Shown: positions 6,745 to 14,249, numbered from the stretch's first letter. The stretch: DNA of 15,566 nucleotides from Brooklawnia sp050943675 (GCA_050943675.1 JBMNPP010000038.1:1-15566); one strand, 5' to 3'. Notes: generated from the sequence alone by a model not told the origin. Translations and numbers: made by a program.

Positions 6745-8748
6745 ATGAGCGAAGAGCCCCTGGTGCTCGGCGGGCGCTATCAGCTCGACGAGATCATCGG
6801 ACGCGGCGGGATGGCCGAGGTCTGGCGCGCCCACGACCTGCGGCTGGACCGGCTGGTCGCAGTGAAGCGCCTGCGCGTCGACCTGGCCACCGACAGCACC
6901 TTCCAGGCCCGCTTCCAGCGCGAGGCGCAGTCTGCTGCCGGCCTGAACCACCCGAATATCGTCAGCGTCTACGACACCGGCGAGAAGGTCGACCCGGCCA
7001 CCAACGTCTCGGTGCCCTATATCGTCATGGAACTGGTTGAGGGCCACACTCTGCGCGAGATCCTGCGGCAGGGCCGCACGATCCAGCCCGAGAAGGCCTT
7101 CGAATACACGATGGGGGTGCTGGACGCGCTCAGCTATTCCCACAAGCACGACATCGTGCACCGTGACATCAAGCCCGCCAACGTGATGATCACCCCCAAC
7201 GGGCAGATCAAGGTGATGGATTTCGGCATCGCCCGCGCGGTCTCCGACACCTCGGCCACGATGACCCAGACCGCCGCCGTCATCGGCACCGCCCAGTACC
7301 TGTCACCCGAACAGGCCCGCGGCGAACAAGTGGACGCCCGATCCGACATCTACTCTGCGGGCTGCCTGCTCTACGAACTGTTGACCGGGCGACCGCCATT
7401 CATCGGTGACTCTCCGGTCAGCGTGGCCTACCAGCATGTGCGTGAGATACCGATCCCGCCCAGCCAGCTGGACGCCGAGATCACCGCCGAGATGGACGCG
7501 GTCACCATGAAGGCCCTGGCCAAGGCGACCGAAGACCGTTACCAGTCGGCCAAGGCGATGCGGGACGACTGCATCCGGCTGCTGAACGGCCAGTCGGTCA
7601 CCGCGCAGATCCCGGCCGTCGTGGCGGCCAGCGAACCGGCATCATCCAGTGCAGCGCCGACCCGCGCGCTGCCCGCCGCCGAGGACCCGGATGCGTACTA
7701 CGCCGACGATTACGACGACGAGCTGGACTATGAAGAGCAGCCCGAGCAGAAGCGGCGACGAGTCTCACCGGCCACCCTGGTGCTGATCTCGCTGCTGGTG
7801 CTGCTGCTCGGCGCACTGGCCGTCTTCGCGGTTCAACTTTTCAGGCCCGACCCGACCGAGAACGAGGTGCAGGTGCCCACCGTGGTCGGTTTCGAGGAGG
7901 AGGCCGCCAGGGAGACCCTGACCCTGGCCCAGCTCAACCCCGTGGTCGAGCGCGTCCCCGGACCCGCCGAGGGCAAGGGCACTGTGATCAGCCAGGACCC
8001 GGAGGGCGGGCAGCCGGCCCTGGTCGGCTCGACGGTGACCATCACGATCAACGACGGGCCACCCGTCTCGACGATCCCTGCCGGCCTGCTCGGCAAACCC
8101 CAGGAAGAGGCCGTCGCCCTGCTCAAGGAGGCCGGCTTCACCAAGGTCGAACTGTTGCCGGCCACTTCTGATCTTGACCGCGTGGGAGCGAAGAAGGGTG
8201 AAGTGGTCAAGGTCGACCCCGAAGAGGGTGAAGACCTGGCCACCGACCAGTTGGTGAAGCTCTATGTTGCCTCCGGCAAGGACACCGTGCCCGATGTAAC
8301 TGGTCAGCCCGAGGCCGAGGCGCGCCGGATACTGGCTGATGCCGGCTACACCAACATCAGCGCCGAGTACGTCCCACACGGCCGCGAACCCATCGACTTC
8401 CTGCGGGGTCAGGTCGTTGAGACCTCACCGGCAGTCGGCAGCGAACTCAGCACCGAATCACCCATCGTGCTGCGGTTGGCCACCGGTGAGTCGGTGATGA
8501 CCAACGTGCTCGGCATGACCAGGGACGAGGCAGAGGCCGAACTCAAGGACCGGCTCGGATTCACCAACGTGCACTTCGAGGAGCGCGAGAGCGCAGCCGA
8601 CGAGGCCGGCAAGGTGGTCGGGCAGAGCGTGCCCGCGAACGAGGCCAGGCCACGCGAATATGCGATAACGATCACGCTCGGCCAGACGACGCTGCCCACC
8701 ACCGAACCGACATCGGACCCGACTGACGCCGATGGTGACAGCGGCTAG
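6745..8748 (+). CDS. pknB: PknB Ser/Thr protein kinase with four PASTA repeats
   Basis: This 667-residue transmembrane kinase senses peptidoglycan fragments and phosphorylates division and wall-synthesis proteins. The kinase domain (about 11-280) has the glycine loop GRGGMAEV (19-26), catalytic Lys41, HRDIKPAN (139-146, Asp141), DFG (159-161) and activation-loop threonines 174 and 176 in TQTAAVIGTAQY, the autophosphorylation pair of mycobacterial PknB. An acidic, Tyr-rich juxtamembrane linker (about 311-334) and a basic RRR precede one membrane helix (about 341-363). Four extracellular PASTA repeats follow at about 373-436, 440-510, 513-579 and 581-645, then a Thr/Pro tail. ATG at 6745 has AAGGA 5 nt upstream. 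A 79-nt gap separates it from pbpA, so an internal promoter is possible though none is obvious. It is the only kinase of the cluster; no PknA neighbour is present. Confidence 0.97.
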   Translation: MSEEPLVLGGRYQLDEIIGRGGMAEVWRAHDLRLDRLVAVKRLRVDLATDSTFQARFQREAQSAAGLNHPNIVSVYDTGEKVDPATNVSVPYIVMELVEGHTLREILRQGRTIQPEKAFEYTMGVLDALSYSHKHDIVHRDIKPANVMITPNGQIKVMDFGIARAVSDTSATMTQTAAVIGTAQYLSPEQARGEQVDARSDIYSAGCLLYELLTGRPPFIGDSPVSVAYQHVREIPIPPSQLDAEITAEMDAVTMKALAKATEDRYQSAKAMRDDCIRLLNGQSVTAQIPAVVAASEPASSSAAPTRALPAAEDPDAYYADDYDDELDYEEQPEQKRRRVSPATLVLISLLVLLLGALAVFAVQLFRPDPTENEVQVPTVVGFEEEAARETLTLAQLNPVVERVPGPAEGKGTVISQDPEGGQPALVGSTVTITINDGPPVSTIPAGLLGKPQEEAVALLKEAGFTKVELLPATSDLDRVGAKKGEVVKVDPEEGEDLATDQLVKLYVASGKDTVPDVTGQPEAEARRILADAGYTNISAEYVPHGREPIDFLRGQVVETSPAVGSELSTESPIVLRLATGESVMTNVLGMTRDEAEAELKDRLGFTNVHFEERESAADEAGKVVGQSVPANEARPREYAITITLGQTTLPTTEPTSDPTDADGDSG

Positions 8749-8766
8749 CGGCTGGGGTGGCCGTCC

Positions 8767-9054
8767 TCACTTCCAGAGGGTAGCGACTCCGAAGGACGCA
8801 GCGACCAGGCCGATGCCGATCAGGTAGTTCCAGCTGTTCAGGTCCTTCATGATGGGCACCTGGTAGCCAGCGATATAGAAGACCAGCAGCCAGATCACGC
8901 CCAACAGGCCCAGCGGGATGAACACCCAGGGCACCCAGTCACGGGTGCCGACCGCGATCTTGGCCTGAGTCCTGGAACGCTTCTCAGCGGCATCCTGCTT
9001 CCGCTTGGCGACCTTCTTTTCGGCTGCCTCCTTGCGGACCTTCGATACAGGCAC
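8767..9054 (-). CDS. crgA: CrgA cell-division membrane protein
   Basis: This 95-residue protein has a lysine- and arginine-rich N-terminal half (3-33) containing the family opening SKVRK. Two membrane helices follow (about 41-62, WVFIPLGLLGVIWLLVF; and about 76-93) joined by a short loop. CrgA is a small divisome component: in mycobacteria it interacts with FtsZ and FtsI and helps localise septal wall synthesis, and in Streptomyces it influences septation. GTG at 9054 is chosen because AGGAGC (9066-9061 on this strand) lies 6 nt upstream and the family homology begins there; starting further upstream would include the ribosome binding site itself. The gene converges on pknB with only 18 nt between the stop codons and is divergent from the DUF881 gene. 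No clear terminator is visible in the 18-nt gap. Confidence 0.92.
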   Translation of the reverse strand: MPVSKVRKEAAEKKVAKRKQDAAEKRSRTQAKIAVGTRDWVPWVFIPLGLLGVIWLLVFYIAGYQVPIMKDLNSWNYLIGIGLVAASFGVATLWK

Positions 9055-9060
9055 GGTGTT

Positions 9061-9066
9061 GCTCCT
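9061..9066 (-). promoter_or_regulatory. Ribosome binding site fixing the crgA GTG start
   Basis: AGGAGC on the minus strand, 6 nt before GTG at 9054. It rules out the longer in-frame ATG starts upstream. Confidence 0.75.
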
Positions 9067-9092
9067 AGCTTGCTTGTGGTGCGTACCCATCA

Positions 9093-9098
9093 AGTATG
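9093..9098 (-). promoter_or_regulatory. Candidate crgA -10 element
   Basis: CATACT on the minus strand would give a transcript start near 9086 and a leader of about 32 nt containing the ribosome binding site. No -35 match is apparent at 17-18 nt. It overlaps the alternative ATG (9096) of the divergent gene. Confidence 0.35.
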
Positions 9099-9145
9099 GA
9101 CGAGTCGGCCAGCAGTGCCCTAATCAAGGTCGCTGACCGGACCGG

Positions 9146-9151
9146 TACGCT
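9146..9151 (+). promoter_or_regulatory. Candidate -10 for a leaderless DUF881 transcript
   Basis: TACGCT matches TANNNT and ends 7 nt before the ATG at 9159, so transcription would start at or next to the A of the start codon. No ribosome binding site precedes that ATG. No clear -35 is present. Confidence 0.45.
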
Positions 9152-9158
9152 GAACGGC

Positions 9159-9962
9159 ATGTCAACCGCTGGCCAGCCCGTGCCCGAGCGTCCCGAGGGC
9201 GCCAGCCGGGCCCTGCCCGACGACGCGGAGCCGGCGGTACTGACGGTTGCCGAGCCCGCCGAGCGCCCAGCCGGCAAGCGCAGCCCGAGCACGCTGCTGG
9301 TGGGACTACTGGCCGGTGTGCTGATCGGGGCCACCGCGATCACTGCGCGGGGCACTGACCTGCGGCCGGACCGCAGCAGCGACCTGGCCCAACTCGTCGC
9401 CCAGGCACAGCAGCGCAACCAGGACTTGACCGAACATGCCACTGAGCTGCGCCAGCAGAACGATGAACTGGCTGCCGGCCAGGGGGTTGCTCCCGCGATC
9501 GAGGTCCTTGAGTCCGATGATGTCCTCGTGGCTGGGCTGGCAGCGGTCAAGGGGCCCGCCGTCCGGGTGACCCTGACTGATGCCCCCGTTGATTTCGCGC
9601 CGCCCGGGGTGGATGGTGACCTGCTGATCGTGCACGAGCAGGACATCCAGCAGGTGGTGAACGCCCTGTGGCAGGCCGGCGCCGAGGCGATGACCATCCA
9701 GGGTCAGCGGGTGGTCGCCACCACGGCGGTGAAGTGCGTCGGCAACACAGTGGTGCTGCACGGCACCCCATATGCCCCGCCCTATGTGATCACCGCGATC
9801 GGCGAGGTCGGGCAACTGGAGGCCGGTCTGGCCGCCGATGAGGGTGTCAAGATCTACCGGCAGTACGCCCAGGCCTACCAGCTCGGCTATGCGCAGGCGC
9901 GGCTCGACCAGGTGACCATGCCCGCCTACAGCGGTCCACTACCCAACAAGGCCAGGGGCTAA
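9159..9962 (+). CDS. DUF881 family membrane protein
   Basis: This 267-residue protein has a Pro/Ala/Glu-rich cytoplasmic N-terminus (1-40), one membrane helix (about 44-62), a predicted coiled coil (about 72-106, LAQLVAQAQQRNQDL onward) and a DUF881 domain (about 106-250). Family-like features are GPAVRVTLTDAP (132-143), DLLIVHEQDIQQVVNALWQAGAEAM (within 154-178) and the PPYVITAIG stretch (207-215). The function of DUF881 is not established. The placement next to crgA matches Rv0012 beside crgA in Mycobacterium tuberculosis, which suggests a link to division or the cell envelope. ATG 9159 is preferred as a probable leaderless start because TACGCT lies 7 nt before it. ATG 9096 in the same frame would add 21 residues but has no ribosome binding site and overlaps the likely crgA promoter. 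Start confidence is moderate, family confidence high. Confidence 0.85.
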   Translation: MSTAGQPVPERPEGASRALPDDAEPAVLTVAEPAERPAGKRSPSTLLVGLLAGVLIGATAITARGTDLRPDRSSDLAQLVAQAQQRNQDLTEHATELRQQNDELAAGQGVAPAIEVLESDDVLVAGLAAVKGPAVRVTLTDAPVDFAPPGVDGDLLIVHEQDIQQVVNALWQAGAEAMTIQGQRVVATTAVKCVGNTVVLHGTPYAPPYVITAIGEVGQLEAGLAADEGVKIYRQYAQAYQLGYAQARLDQVTMPAYSGPLPNKARG

Positions 9963-9976
9963 CCGGACGGACGGAG

Positions 9977-9982
9977 CACAAT
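9977..9982 (+). promoter_or_regulatory. Candidate -10 for a leaderless pabA/trpG transcript
   Basis: CACAAT lies 7 nt before the ATG at 9990, which would place the transcript start at the start codon. The only purine stretch, AGGGG (9983-9987), is 2 nt from the ATG, too close to serve as a ribosome binding site. Confidence 0.4.
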
Positions 9983-9989
9983 AGGGGTC

Positions 9990-10634
9990 ATGAGCCGCAT
10001 CCTGGTCATCGACAACTACGACTCGTTCGTATACAACGTGGTGCACTACCTGGCCCAGATCGGTGCCGAGGTCGAGGTGTGGCGCAATGACGACCCCCGG
10101 TTCACCGTGCCGGGCTGGGAGGCTGGCTTCGATGGCGTGCTGCTCTCCCCCGGGCCGGGACGCCCCGAGGACGCCGGCGCCTGCGTCGACGTGGTGCGCA
10201 CGATGGCCGGACGGGTGCCGATCTTCGGTATCTGCCTGGGCCTGCAGGCGATCGGGGTGGCCTTCGGTGCAGTGACCGGACGCGCACCCGAACTGGTGCA
10301 TGGCAAGACCTCGCAGGTGCACCATGATGGGCGCGGAGCGTTCACCGGGCTACCCAACCCGATGCTGGCCACCCGCTACCACTCGTTGGCGATCGACCCG
10401 GCCACACTGCCGCCGGAACTGCAGGTCACCGCCCGCACCAGCCGCGAGGTGATCATGGCGGTTCGGCACGCCCACCAGCCGATCGAGGCGGTGCAGTTCC
10501 ATCCCGAATCGGTGCTCACCCAGGGTGGCTACCAGTTGCTGGCAAATTGGCTGGCGGAGTGCGGCGACCTGGACGCGCCCCGACGGGCAGCCGGCCTGGC
10601 ACCGCTGGCACCAGCGATCAACCCTGAACCCTGA
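9990..10634 (+). CDS. pabA: Class I glutamine amidotransferase, PabA/TrpG type
   Basis: This 214-residue protein would hydrolyse glutamine and pass ammonia to a chorismate-using partner (aminodeoxychorismate or anthranilate synthase). It opens ILVIDNYDSFVYNVVHYL (4-21), typical of the family. The oxyanion loop SPGPGRPEDAG is at 53-63, the nucleophile Cys82 lies in GICLG (80-84), and the His171/Glu173 pair lies in FHPESV (170-175). A proline/alanine-rich tail (about 195-214) follows the conserved core. No synthase large subunit is nearby, so folate (PabA) and tryptophan (TrpG) roles cannot be separated; many actinobacteria use one protein for both. It lies 27 nt after the DUF881 gene, as trpG (Rv0013) follows Rv0012 in Mycobacterium tuberculosis. 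Its stop is 4 nt from the converging mnhG stop. The symbol is tentative. Confidence 0.9.
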   Translation: MSRILVIDNYDSFVYNVVHYLAQIGAEVEVWRNDDPRFTVPGWEAGFDGVLLSPGPGRPEDAGACVDVVRTMAGRVPIFGICLGLQAIGVAFGAVTGRAPELVHGKTSQVHHDGRGAFTGLPNPMLATRYHSLAIDPATLPPELQVTARTSREVIMAVRHAHQPIEAVQFHPESVLTQGGYQLLANWLAECGDLDAPRRAAGLAPLAPAINPEP

Positions 10635-10640
10635 ACCCTC
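10620..10640. repeat. Triple heptamer direct repeat at the pabA stop
   Basis: AACCCTG-AACCCTG-AACCCTC occupies 10620-10640 and spans the pabA stop codon, reaching into the stop codon of mnhG on the other strand. It encodes the last residues NPEP. It may be a replication-slippage product; no function is evident. Confidence 0.7.
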
Positions 10641-11046
10641 AAATGGCGGGCGGGACGGGTCCGCCCTCGGACTGGACGGACCCCTCGGATTCCTCCAACT
10701 GGCGGACCGCCCGCTCGATGTCCTCGGTGTATTCATCAAGGACGATGGTGTCGCGGGTGACCTGGCCCAGCCGGAAGACTGCTCGTCCCAGCATGTGCGC
10801 CGAGATTGGTGCCACCACGAACTGCATCACCACGACCAGCACCAGCGTGGCTGCGACCCGGGTCTGCTGCATCACGAAGGCCAGACCGAGCGACATGATG
10901 ACCAGGCTCAGCACCTGGGGTTTGGTGGAGGCGTGCATCCGCGAGAACAGGCTGCCCAGCCGGACCATGCCCAGCGAGGTCACGAAGGTCAGCAGCGCAC
11001 CGGCAGCGATCAGCGCCACCCCGATCAACTGCAGGAATACCGTCAC
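10639..11046 (-). CDS. mnhG: Mrp/Mnh cation:proton antiporter subunit G
   Basis: This 135-residue membrane protein is the last gene of the Mrp operon. It has three predicted helices (about 5-25, 43-60 and 63-83). The family motif GMVRLGSLFSRMHASTKPQVLSL lies within 26-48; it corresponds to the G-subunit pattern of a conserved Arg followed by RLHA and TK. The cytoplasmic tail (about 92-135) is acidic and a little longer than in many homologues. GTG at 11046 is the start: AGGTGAG on this strand (11058-11052) lies 5 nt upstream, and the start overlaps the mnhF stop as GTGA. Subunit G is required for assembly and activity of the complex, which exchanges cytoplasmic sodium for protons. Confidence 0.92.
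   Translation of the reverse strand: MTVFLQLIGVALIAAGALLTFVTSLGMVRLGSLFSRMHASTKPQVLSLVIMSLGLAFVMQQTRVAATLVLVVVMQFVVAPISAHMLGRAVFRLGQVTRDTIVLDEYTEDIERAVRQLEESEGSVQSEGGPVPPAI
10648..10666. terminator. Weak terminator hairpin candidate between pabA and mnhG
   Basis: GGGCGG (10648-10653) pairs with CCGCCC (10661-10666) across a 7-nt loop, just after the pabA stop and inside the 3' end of mnhG. No T-run follows on the plus strand. It is the only obvious hairpin at this convergent junction. Confidence 0.3.
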
Positions 11047-11444
11047 TTCGGCTCACCTGCCTCAAGCCCGGCATCGACGCCGAGCGCCAGGTCGAAGGCA
11101 TCGGGGTGCACCGGGGCGTCGGAATCGCTGAAGTCGGGTTCCGGGGTGAGTTCGGACTCTGCTGGGCTCATCACCCGCCGGTCACTGATCGATTCGGTCT
11201 GCGAGAACCGCGCAATGACCGTGGTCGAGATGAAGCCGACCGAAGTCAGCACCACCAGCAGCGGCAACAGGTCGATGCGCCCGGTCAGCGCCATGACCAC
11301 GATCAGGATGCCGACGATTGAGGCGGTCAGCACGTCCAGGGCGACGGCCCGGTCAAGGTTGGTTGGGCCCACCTGCAGGCGTACCAGCACCACCACCATG
11401 CCAGCGACCAGCAGGGCCAGGCAGGCGTAGAGCACGTAGACCAT
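11043..11444 (-). CDS. mnhF: Mrp/Mnh cation:proton antiporter subunit F
   Basis: This 133-residue protein has three predicted helices (about 2-22, 36-53 and 57-78) and the subunit F signature GPTNLDRAVALDVL (26-39), whose Asp31 and Arg32 correspond to conserved charged residues. The core ends near residue 85. The remaining 48 or so residues form an acidic, Pro/Ser-rich tail not needed by shorter homologues of about 90 residues. ATG at 11444 has AAAGGAGG upstream on this strand (11460-11453) with an 8-nt spacer, and overlaps the mnhE stop in TAATG. Some F subunits have been linked to bile-salt or cholate efflux (MrpF of Bacillus), but here the complete operon points to antiporter assembly. Confidence 0.92.
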   Translation of the reverse strand: MVYVLYACLALLVAGMVVVLVRLQVGPTNLDRAVALDVLTASIVGILIVVMALTGRIDLLPLLVVLTSVGFISTTVIARFSQTESISDRRVMSPAESELTPEPDFSDSDAPVHPDAFDLALGVDAGLEAGEPK

Positions 11445-12097
11445 TACGCCCGCCTCCTTTCGTCCGCCTGGCGCTGGCGGGCAGCGACACGTTCGCGGTG
11501 GGCGGCCATCTCTTCGTCGGTCAGCCGGCCGGCCTTCATCGACCCACCCGGCCGGAAGCCGGCGTCCATCAGTTCTTCATCGCTGGCCAGCGCCCGAAGG
11601 ATGCGTTCTTCCTGTTCCAGCACGTTGGTGTGCGCCTTGGCGATGGCCTCTTCACCCTCGTCAACGTCGAAGATGTGCACGTACAGGGTGCCGGTGAGCC
11701 GGTGGGCATCGACCGCGACCGAGCCCGGCACCAGGGCCGTGAACCCCGCAGTGGCGGTCAGGAACCCGTCGGAGTGCGCGCGGGTCTGCACCCGGATGAT
11801 CGCCTCGCGGGGCACCCGGCCGGTGATGATCACCCAGGCGATCTGGGTGGCGGCCATGATGATGTCCTTGATGAACACCAGCGCCAGTCGCGCAAAGGCG
11901 ATCGGGCGGATCGTCAGGCGCCGGTTGGGGCCGCGGGGCACCGGCAGGACCCAGACGACGCCCAGGGACAGGAAGAAACCGGCGACGAAGTTGCCCGGGC
12001 TGGGGTCGCCCCACAGCAGCACCCACATGACCGTCATCAACGCGATCGCCAGCGGTGATGCGGTGCGCTGCCACAGCCGGGCGGACGTGCTGGGCAT
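11444..12097 (-). CDS. mnhE: Mrp/Mnh cation:proton antiporter subunit E
   Basis: This 217-residue protein has two or three N-terminal helices (about 15-29, 34-52 and 68-92). A conserved cytoplasmic domain (about 95-150) contains the family pattern TALVPGSVAVD (120-130) and LYVHIFDV (138-145). The tail (about 150-217) is charged, helical-looking and longer than in typical subunits of about 160 residues. ATG at 12097 is preceded by GAGGAGGTGG on this strand, and the junction with mnhD is TGATG. MnhE is a structural and assembly subunit of the antiporter membrane complex. Its coupling on both sides fits fixed-ratio synthesis. Confidence 0.92.
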   Translation of the reverse strand: MPSTSARLWQRTASPLAIALMTVMWVLLWGDPSPGNFVAGFFLSLGVVWVLPVPRGPNRRLTIRPIAFARLALVFIKDIIMAATQIAWVIITGRVPREAIIRVQTRAHSDGFLTATAGFTALVPGSVAVDAHRLTGTLYVHIFDVDEGEEAIAKAHTNVLEQEERILRALASDEELMDAGFRPGGSMKAGRLTDEEMAAHRERVAARQRQADERRRA

Positions 12098-13746
12098 CAG
12101 CTGCCACCTCCTCGGGGCTCAGGGCTGGCCTCATCGCCATTGGCGGGGAGCGGCAGTGGCGGCTTGACCGGGTGCGATTCGGGTGGTGGGTTTTCGTTCT
12201 GCTCCTGCTCGGTCTCGGTGTGCGATTGCCCGGTGCCGCGCTGCGCATCAGGCAGGACCGACAGGACGTAGGGCACCTGCGCACGCAATTCGATGGCACC
12301 GCCGCGCGCGTAGTGGTAGATGGGCCCGGCCAGCACTGTGAGCATCAGCGATGCGATCACCAGGATCGTCGTGCCCAGCGTCATCGACACCGGCACGTCG
12401 GTGGTCAGCGAGTCCTCGTCGGTGCTGGGCTGCCAGAACGCCATATTCCAGGCCCGCAGCAGTGCGTACAACGTCAGCAGCGAGGTGACCAGGGCACCAC
12501 CGATCAGCACATAGTCCAGTGGGTGGCCGTGGGCGGCTGATGCCTGGATGAGACCGAGCTTGCCCAGGAATCCGGACATCGGCGGGATACCGGCCAGGTT
12601 GAAGGCAGGAATCAGGAAGAGCGCGCCGAGCAGCGGCCACACCTTGAGCAGTGATCCCAATCTGACCAGCGAGGTGGTGCCGCCCACCCGTTCCATCAGG
12701 CCGGAGACCAGGAAGAGTGCGGTCTGCACGATGATGTGGTGGGCAGTGTAGAACATCGCGGCGGTCAGGCCCTCGGTGGTTCCGATGCCGACACCCCACA
12801 GCATGTAGCCGATGTGCGAGACCAGCGTGAACGACAGCAGTCGTTTGATGTCGTCCTGAGCCACTGCACCCAGGATGCCCACGATCATGGTCGCCAGCCC
12901 GATCACCTGGAGGACACCGTTGAGCTCGGAATCAGCGAACAGCGTGGTCTGGGTGCGGATGATGGCGTAGATGCCGACCTTCGTCAGCAGACCCGCGAAG
13001 ACCGCCGTGACCGGCGCCGGCGCGGTCGGGTAGGAGTCGGGCAGCCATGCCGACAACGGGAATACCGCTGCCTTGACGCCGAAGGCGACCAGCAGCATGA
13101 CCTGGATCAGTTGGGCGGTACCGGGGTCGATCTCGGCCAGCCGGATCGAGGCCTGGGCCATGTTGACCGTACCCAGCGCGGCATAGATCATCGCCAGGGC
13201 GATCAGGAAGATCGACGAACTGACCACCGAGACGACCACGTAGACCGTGCCTGACCTGATCCGGTCACGGGTGCCGCCCAGGGTGATCAGCACGAAACTG
13301 GCCACCAGCAGGATCTCGAAGCCGACGTAGAGGTTGAACAGGTCACCGGTCAGGAAGGCGTTGGACACCCCGGCCGACAGCACCAGGAAGGTTGGCTGGA
13401 AGACCGCGATCGGTAGCCGCTGGCTCTCGGCGAGGTCGCTGGTAAGCGAGTAGATCAGCACACACAAGGTCACGAATACCGAGACCATCAGCATCATGGC
13501 GCTCAACCGGTCAGCAACCAGGGTGATGCCGACCGGTGAGGCCCAGCCTCCCACGTCCAGGGTGACCGGACCGCTGAGGCTGAGGTAGCCGATGAAAACT
13601 GCCACGACCAGGACCACGCTGAGGGCAACCAGTGACACGATGCGCTGGATGGTGTGGAACCTGCCCAGCACCAGGGTGATCGCGGCTCCCGCGAACGGCA
13701 CCAGCACGGGGATGCCCAGTACCCAACTCCAGTCGGCGGGGTTCAT
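12097..13746 (-). CDS. mnhD: Mrp/Mnh cation:proton antiporter subunit D
   Basis: This 549-residue protein is related to the proton-pumping antiporter subunits of respiratory complex I (NuoM/NuoN type) and has about 14 helices. Ion-path residues are visible: Glu143 in GFEILLVAS, Lys225 in FGVKAAVFPLSAWLPDSYPTAPAP (within 222-245), Lys256 in LLTKVGIYA, the QDDIKRLLSF segment (297-306) and Lys395 in SGFLGKLGL. The C-terminal tail (about 500-549) is hydrophilic, rich in Glu, Gln and Pro, and ends in GGGS; it is beyond the conserved core. ATG at 13746 has GGAGGA 6 nt upstream on this strand and overlaps the mnhC stop as ATGA. Together with MnhA it forms the proton and cation channels of the complex. 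Confidence 0.95.
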   Translation of the reverse strand: MNPADWSWVLGIPVLVPFAGAAITLVLGRFHTIQRIVSLVALSVVLVVAVFIGYLSLSGPVTLDVGGWASPVGITLVADRLSAMMLMVSVFVTLCVLIYSLTSDLAESQRLPIAVFQPTFLVLSAGVSNAFLTGDLFNLYVGFEILLVASFVLITLGGTRDRIRSGTVYVVVSVVSSSIFLIALAMIYAALGTVNMAQASIRLAEIDPGTAQLIQVMLLVAFGVKAAVFPLSAWLPDSYPTAPAPVTAVFAGLLTKVGIYAIIRTQTTLFADSELNGVLQVIGLATMIVGILGAVAQDDIKRLLSFTLVSHIGYMLWGVGIGTTEGLTAAMFYTAHHIIVQTALFLVSGLMERVGGTTSLVRLGSLLKVWPLLGALFLIPAFNLAGIPPMSGFLGKLGLIQASAAHGHPLDYVLIGGALVTSLLTLYALLRAWNMAFWQPSTDEDSLTTDVPVSMTLGTTILVIASLMLTVLAGPIYHYARGGAIELRAQVPYVLSVLPDAQRGTGQSHTETEQEQNENPPPESHPVKPPLPLPANGDEASPEPRGGGS

Positions 13747-14249
13747 CGGGCGTCCTCCGGCGCGGGTTGGTCGCCGATCTCGTCGATGGCGGGGGCATCC
13801 TCGGTCTCGTCGAAGACGACCGCGGCCTGCTCGTCCAGTGATGCGCCCGAATCGTCGGTGGCTCGATCCTCGATGGTGTCGCGCAGCGCGGCCAGCGCGA
13901 TGCGCCGGTCCTCACGGTCGTCCTGCACCTCGTCGTTGCCGTTGAGCTGCCAGGTGCGGTAGGCCATGGCGAGCATGAATGCGGTGAGTCCCAGACCGAT
14001 GACGATGGCGGTCAGCACCATTGCCTGCGGCAGCGGATCGGCCATCTCCGACACCTCGGACTGGCCGATGATCGGTGGGCTACCGGCCCGCCCACCAGCA
14101 GTGAGCACCAACAGGTTGACCCCGTAGGTGGTCAGCGAGACACCGATCACGATGCGGCTGAGCGAACGCTCGAGGGTGAGCACCACGCCGGTGCCGACCA
14201 GCACGCCGATGAGCACCAGCAGCGCCAGTGAGGGGGCCATGTCGATCAC
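13743..14249 (-). CDS. mnhC: Mrp/Mnh cation:proton antiporter subunit C
   Basis: This 168-residue protein is related to NuoK, with three helices (about 7-26, 31-50 and 76-98). The conserved DPLPQAMVLTAIVIGLG is at 71-87. The family core ends near residue 105; the last 63 or so residues are strongly acidic (DEVQDDRED, DETEDAPAIDEIGD). GTG at 14249 is preferred over the ATG at 14240: AGGGGG on this strand (14260-14255) is 5 nt from the GTG but 14 nt from the ATG, and the GTG overlaps the mnhA/B stop as GTGA, like the other junctions of the operon. Subunit C lies between the A and D channel subunits. Confidence 0.93.
   Translation of the reverse strand: MIDMAPSLALLVLIGVLVGTGVVLTLERSLSRIVIGVSLTTYGVNLLVLTAGGRAGSPPIIGQSEVSEMADPLPQAMVLTAIVIGLGLTAFMLAMAYRTWQLNGNDEVQDDREDRRIALAALRDTIEDRATDDSGASLDEQAAVVFDETEDAPAIDEIGDQPAPEDAR

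Noticed and set aside
8749..8766. A bidirectional terminator between pknB and crgA
   Set aside because: The 18-nt gap and its edges form only stems of about 4 bp with no T-run.
10525..12540. Plus-strand open frames opposite the mnh genes
   Set aside because: They are shadows of the minus-strand coding frames: low-complexity Arg/Pro/Ser-rich or Gln/His-rich translations without start signals.
12097..13746. mnhD as a respiratory complex I (nuoM/nuoN) gene
   Set aside because: The family is related, but the A/B-C-D-E-F-G order and the E, F and G signatures show an Mrp antiporter operon.
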